Source of the DNA: Methylotenera sp. G11
GTDB lineage: Bacteria > Pseudomonadota > Gammaproteobacteria > Burkholderiales > Methylophilaceae
Length of the DNA: 64,000 nt
Reading direction: 5' to 3'
NCBI RefSeq assembly: GCF_000799735.1
Contig: NZ_JUHH01000001.1
Location: 2,232,001-2,296,000 of the forward strand
The translations under genes and the position numbers were made by a program. Shown here piece after piece: positions 60,922 through 64,000 of the stretch. Position 1 is the first letter of the stretch, and every line of letters begins with the position of its first letter. The notes beneath the pieces were generated by a model, which did no database searches, was not told where the DNA came from, and saw only the letters and a list, made by a program, of their open reading frames with translations.

Positions 60922-62148
60922 TTATTCGGCGTCCAGCTCAAAAGCTTTGTGCAGTACGCGCACTGCAAGTTCCAGGTATTTTTCATCAATCACTACTGCG
61001 ATTTTGATCTCTGAAGTTGAGATCATCTGGATATTGATACCTTCTTCAGCCAGGATGCGGAACATTTTGCTGGCGATGCCTACGTGCGAACGCATGCCCA
61101 CGCCTACGATGGAAACCTTGGCGATTTTGTCGTCGCCTTTGATCTCACGTGCGCCGATATGTGCCTGCACCTTGTCACGCAGGATGCTGAGCGCTTTGTT
61201 CATTTCATTTTTGTTCACGGTGAACGTGAAATCAGTGGTGCCGTCGGCGCCTGTGTTTTGGATAATCATATCCACATCAACATTGGCTTCGGCAATTGGG
61301 CCTAAGATTTGATAGGCAATGCCTGGTTTGTCAGGTACGCCTAATACAGTGATTTTGGCTTCGTCGCGATTAAATGCGATGCCTGAAATAACGGGTTGTT
61401 CCATATCTTTTTCTTCCTCAAATGTAATCAGTGTGCCTTCGCCTTCGTCGTCAAAGCTGGAGAGCACGCGTAATTTAACTTTGTATTTGCCGGCAAATTC
61501 TACTGAGCGAATCTGCAGTACTTTGCTGCCTTGTGAGGCCAGCTCAAGCATTTCTTCAAATGTGATTTTGTCCAGGCGGCGTGCTTCAGGCACTACGCGT
61601 GGGTCGGTGGTGTATACGCCGTCAACGTCGGTGTAGATCTGGCATTCGTCAGCTTTCAGTGCTGCAGCAAGCGCTACACCGGTAGTGTCTGAGCCGCCGC
61701 GGCCCAGTGTTGTGATATTGCCGTTGCCATCAACGCCCTGGAAGCCGGCAACTACCACCACATAGCCATTGTCGAGGTCGTTTTTAATGTTGCCTTCGTC
61801 TATGCTCAGGATACGTGCTTTGGTGAAGGCGTCGTCTGTCAGGATTTTGACTTGTGAGCCGGTGTAGCTTTTGGCTTTGATGCCAAGCTCCATGAGTGCC
61901 AACGAGGTCATGCCGATCGTGACTTGCTCGCCGGTAGAAAGTATGACGTCTAATTCGCGCGGATCCGGATCCGGCATGATTTCCTTCGCCAATGAAATCA
62001 AGCGATTCGTTTCGCCGGACATGGCGGAAACTACCACAACGACTTTGTGCCCCATTGCTTTGTAGCGCGCAACCCGGCGCGCCAGGTTGCGGATGCGATC
62101 TGGATTGGCGACTGAGGTGCCGCCGTATTTTTGTACTATAAGTGCCAT
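60922..62148 (-). CDS. lysC: Aspartate kinase
   Basis: First enzyme of the aspartate pathway (lysine, threonine, methionine, diaminopimelate). 408 residues: kinase domain with VQKYGGTSVANPDRI at the N-terminus, VVVVVSAMSGETNRLI, TLGRGGSDTTGVALAAAL and TDVDGVYTTDPRVVPEAR, then two ACT domains from ~265 (ITVLGVPDKPGIAYQIL; VSIVGVGMRSHVGIASKMF) for feedback binding. Such short monofunctional kinases are often inhibited by lysine plus threonine. Lies downstream of alaS on the same strand. Confidence 0.97.
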   Translation of the reverse strand: MALIVQKYGGTSVANPDRIRNLARRVARYKAMGHKVVVVVSAMSGETNRLISLAKEIMPDPDPRELDVILSTGEQVTIGMTSLALMELGIKAKSYTGSQVKILTDDAFTKARILSIDEGNIKNDLDNGYVVVVAGFQGVDGNGNITTLGRGGSDTTGVALAAALKADECQIYTDVDGVYTTDPRVVPEARRLDKITFEEMLELASQGSKVLQIRSVEFAGKYKVKLRVLSSFDDEGEGTLITFEEEKDMEQPVISGIAFNRDEAKITVLGVPDKPGIAYQILGPIAEANVDVDMIIQNTGADGTTDFTFTVNKNEMNKALSILRDKVQAHIGAREIKGDDKIAKVSIVGVGMRSHVGIASKMFRILAEEGINIQMISTSEIKIAVVIDEKYLELAVRVLHKAFELDAE

Positions 62149-62180
62149 ATATATAAAACCTAATAATTAAACAGCAGATG

Positions 62181-62240
62181 AACGCCGATGCACGCAGATA
62201 ACCCCAATTCAACATCGGCGTTTATCGGCGTTTATCGGCG
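62181..62240. repeat. Repeat-rich hairpin between alaS and lysC
   Basis: AACGCCGAT at 62181 pairs with ATCGGCGTT at 62214, and a ten-base unit TCGGCGTTTA is repeated about three times in tandem up to 62240. The pattern is REP-like. It overlaps the end of alaS mRNA on the minus strand. Confidence 0.6.
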
Positions 62241-62241
62241 G

Positions 62242-64000
62242 TTAATTTATTTTTTCTTTAATCCAACTCTCTACACTTGCTAATGCTTTTGGCAAGCTGC
62301 TGGCATCGGTGCCGCCGGCCATTGCCATATCCGGTTTGCCGCCGCCTTTGCCGCCAACCTGGCCTGCTACAAAGTTCACTAACTCACCTGCCTTGATTTT
62401 GCTGATTAAATCAGGGGTTACACCTGCAGCCAGGCTTACTTTGCCATCATTTACACTGGCCAGCACAATTGCCGCAGACTTAAGCTTGTCTTTTAACTTA
62501 TCCATGGTTTCGCGCAGGGCGTTGGCATCCGCGCCATCCAGCGTGGCCGCCAGGGTTTTAACGCCGGAAATTTCCACAGCCTGTGTTGCCAGGTCATCCC
62601 CTTGGGAGGAAGCCAGTTTAGATTTCAAACGCGCCAGTTCTTTTTCCAGTGATTTTGCATATTCAGCCAATTGGCCTACTTTGGCAGCCACTTCGCCTGC
62701 GGGTGCTTTGAGTTCGCTGGCCAACTGTGCAATCAGACTCTGCTGGGCATTGATAAGTTTCAGCGCGCCCTCGCCGGTAGTGGCTTCAACGCGGCGCACG
62801 CCTGCCGCCACTCCGCTTTCAGAGGTGATCTTGAACAGGCCGATGTCACCGGTGCGGCTGACATGCGTACCGCCGCAGAGTTCGCGCGAGGTGCCAATGT
62901 CCAGCACACGCACTTCATCGCCGTATTTTTCGCCAAACAGCATCATGGCGCCGGTTTTCTGTGCGGATTCAATATCCATGACGCGTGCCTGGCAGGCTGC
63001 GTTTGCCAGAATCTCCGCATTGACAATCCGCTCAACTTTGGCGATTTCGTCATCGGTCATCGGCGCGTTATGCACAAAGTCAAAACGCGTTTTGTCGGTA
63101 TCGACCAGTGAGCCTTTCTGCTGCACATGTTCACCCAGCACTTCACGCAGCGCCTTGTGCATGAGGTGGGTGGCAGAGTGGTTGCGCATGGTGTTGGTGC
63201 GTGCTTGCACGTTAACACGGGCAGTGATGTGGTCGCCCACGCTCAGGGTGCCGGTTTTCAGCACGCCGTGGTGGCCAAATACGGTCGCCTGGATTTTTTG
63301 TGTATCCTCTACCGCAAAAATGCCGTTAGCGCCGCGCACTTCGCCGCTGTCACCAATCTGGCCGCCGGATTCAGCATAGAATGGCGTGTTGTTGAGCACC
63401 ACAACACCTTGCTCACCTTCGTTTAATCTGGTGACGGCTGCGCCATCTTTATACAGCGCTGTGACCTGGCCTGCGGTTTCCAGTTTTTCGTAGCCGTAGA
63501 AAGTGGTGGCAATGCCATCGTATTCAAGGTTGGCAGCCATCTTGAACTTGCCGGCAGAGCGTGCCTGTTCTTTCTGGCGCGCCATCGCGGCATCAAAAGC
63601 GGCGGTGTCCACTTTTACTTCGCGTTCGCGGCAGATGTCAGCAGTCAGGTCTAGTGGAAATCCATAGGTATCGTGCAGTTTGAAAGCGGTCTCGCCATTG
63701 AATATTTCTTTGGTATTGGCAAGTTCTGTTTCCAGAATCGTCATGCCGTTTTCAATGGTTTCAAAGAAGCGGTCTTCTTCCAGTTTCAGAATGTCTGTAA
63801 TGCGCGCCTGATTGCTTACCAGTTCAGGGTAAGCGCTGCCCATGGCAGCCACCAGGTCTGGCACGATCCTGTTAAAGAATGCGCTGCGTACGCCAAGCTT
63901 GTAGCCATGACGGATCGCGCGACGGATAATGCGGCGCAGTACATAGCCGCGGCCTTCATTGCCTGGAATCACGCCATCGGCAATTAAAAAGCTGCAGGCA
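62242..64000 (-). CDS. alaS: Alanyl-tRNA synthetase (5' end outside window)
   Basis: Class II synthetase charging tRNA-Ala. The frame is open to the window edge; the visible 586 codons start inside the catalytic/tRNA-recognition part ([30 protein letters not shown]) and include the editing domain Zn motifs [12 protein letters not shown] and [16 protein letters not shown] and the C-terminal Ala-rich domain ([15 protein letters not shown]). The family is about 870 residues, so about 285 are outside. The ATG at 63972 is internal and not a real start. Confidence 0.98.
   Translation of the reverse strand, partial: ACSFLIADGVIPGNEGRGYVLRRIIRRAIRHGYKLGVRSAFFNRIVPDLVAAMGSAYPELVSNQARITDILKLEEDRFFETIENGMTILETELANTKEIFNGETAFKLHDTYGFPLDLTADICREREVKVDTAAFDAAMARQKEQARSAGKFKMAANLEYDGIATTFYGYEKLETAGQVTALYKDGAAVTRLNEGEQGVVVLNNTPFYAESGGQIGDSGEVRGANGIFAVEDTQKIQATVFGHHGVLKTGTLSVGDHITARVNVQARTNTMRNHSATHLMHKALREVLGEHVQQKGSLVDTDKTRFDFVHNAPMTDDEIAKVERIVNAEILANAACQARVMDIESAQKTGAMMLFGEKYGDEVRVLDIGTSRELCGGTHVSRTGDIGLFKITSESGVAAGVRRVEATTGEGALKLINAQQSLIAQLASELKAPAGEVAAKVGQLAEYAKSLEKELARLKSKLASSQGDDLATQAVEISGVKTLAATLDGADANALRETMDKLKDKLKSAAIVLASVNDGKVSLAAGVTPDLISKIKAGELVNFVAGQVGGKGGGKPDMAMAGGTDASSLPKALASVESWIKEKIN

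Overview
The window looks like a chromosomal segment of a methylotrophic betaproteobacterium, most likely Methylophilaceae (Methylotenera/Methylophilus/Methylobacillus type). This is an inference from gene content: groES with a CIRCE operator, a stand-alone pqqA peptide gene (PQQ cofactor of methanol dehydrogenases), tsaB-rimI-holD-like order, coq7, and betaproteobacterial protein families throughout. Most of the window is dense, moderate-GC housekeeping sequence. The part next to tRNA-Arg (about 57.6-60.5 kb) is visibly AT-rich and repetitive.

Layout. 0-2 kb: groEL (3' end outside the window) and groES, minus strand, under a CIRCE element. 2-6.3 kb: a conserved unknown, an aldo/keto reductase, a DedA protein and rlhA (rRNA C2501 hydroxylation). 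6.4-9.7 kb: a ParD/ParE-type toxin-antitoxin pair wedged directly upstream of bioA, then dacB. 10-18 kb: FKBP lipoprotein, OsmC, DUF2322, coq7, ctpA, SelW-like protein, bacterioferritin, NlpC/P60 hydrolase, a YoaA/DinG helicase and a small secreted protein. 18.2-24.7 kb: arfB, tsaB, rimI, a candidate HolD (clamp-loader psi), lemA with two TPM-domain genes, a transglutaminase-like protein whose N-terminus appears to be supplied by a repeat element, a DUF454 protein and an SDR. 25-30.8 kb: a 33-codon ORF, catalase, a MocR regulator, an ABC/dual-specificity-phosphatase fusion with both active sites degenerate, and a trypsin-like protease. 31-36.3 kb: proS, a lytic transglycosylase, DUF1097, a secreted unknown and queA. 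36.3-44.3 kb: tRNA-Leu, a Pat-type acetyltransferase plus histone-deacetylase-like operon, ybaL, a second copy of the trypsin-like protease and HU. 44.7-52 kb: an orphan GspE/PilB-like ATPase, tRNA-Val, tRNA-Asp, a double-PepSY protein and a CACHE-HAMP-PAS-GGDEF-EAL sensor. 52.2-57.6 kb: GNAT, a phosphopantetheinyl transferase translationally coupled to an A-T-TE synthetase, DUF2141, pqqA and a 49-codon membrane peptide. 57.6-60.7 kb: two single-gene cassettes (coiled-coil membrane protein; NERD-domain protein) bounded by three copies of the tRNA-Arg 3' end plus its terminator and by a REP-like repeat array, followed by tRNA-Arg and tRNA-Ser. 60.9-64 kb: lysC and alaS (5' end outside the window).

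The most interesting items are: (1) the free-standing A-T-TE synthetase whose adenylation domain lacks the Asp that binds an alpha-amino group, paired with its own Sfp-type activator; (2) the ABC-pseudoATPase/pseudophosphatase fusion with a natural Cys-to-Ser change in the phosphatase loop; (3) the nested tRNA-Arg cassettes; (4) the HolD candidate; and (5) a family of intergenic elements with copy-specific inverted ends, one of which appears to donate a start codon and signal-peptide N-region to a gene. All calls come from reading sequence and translations; no database search was run.
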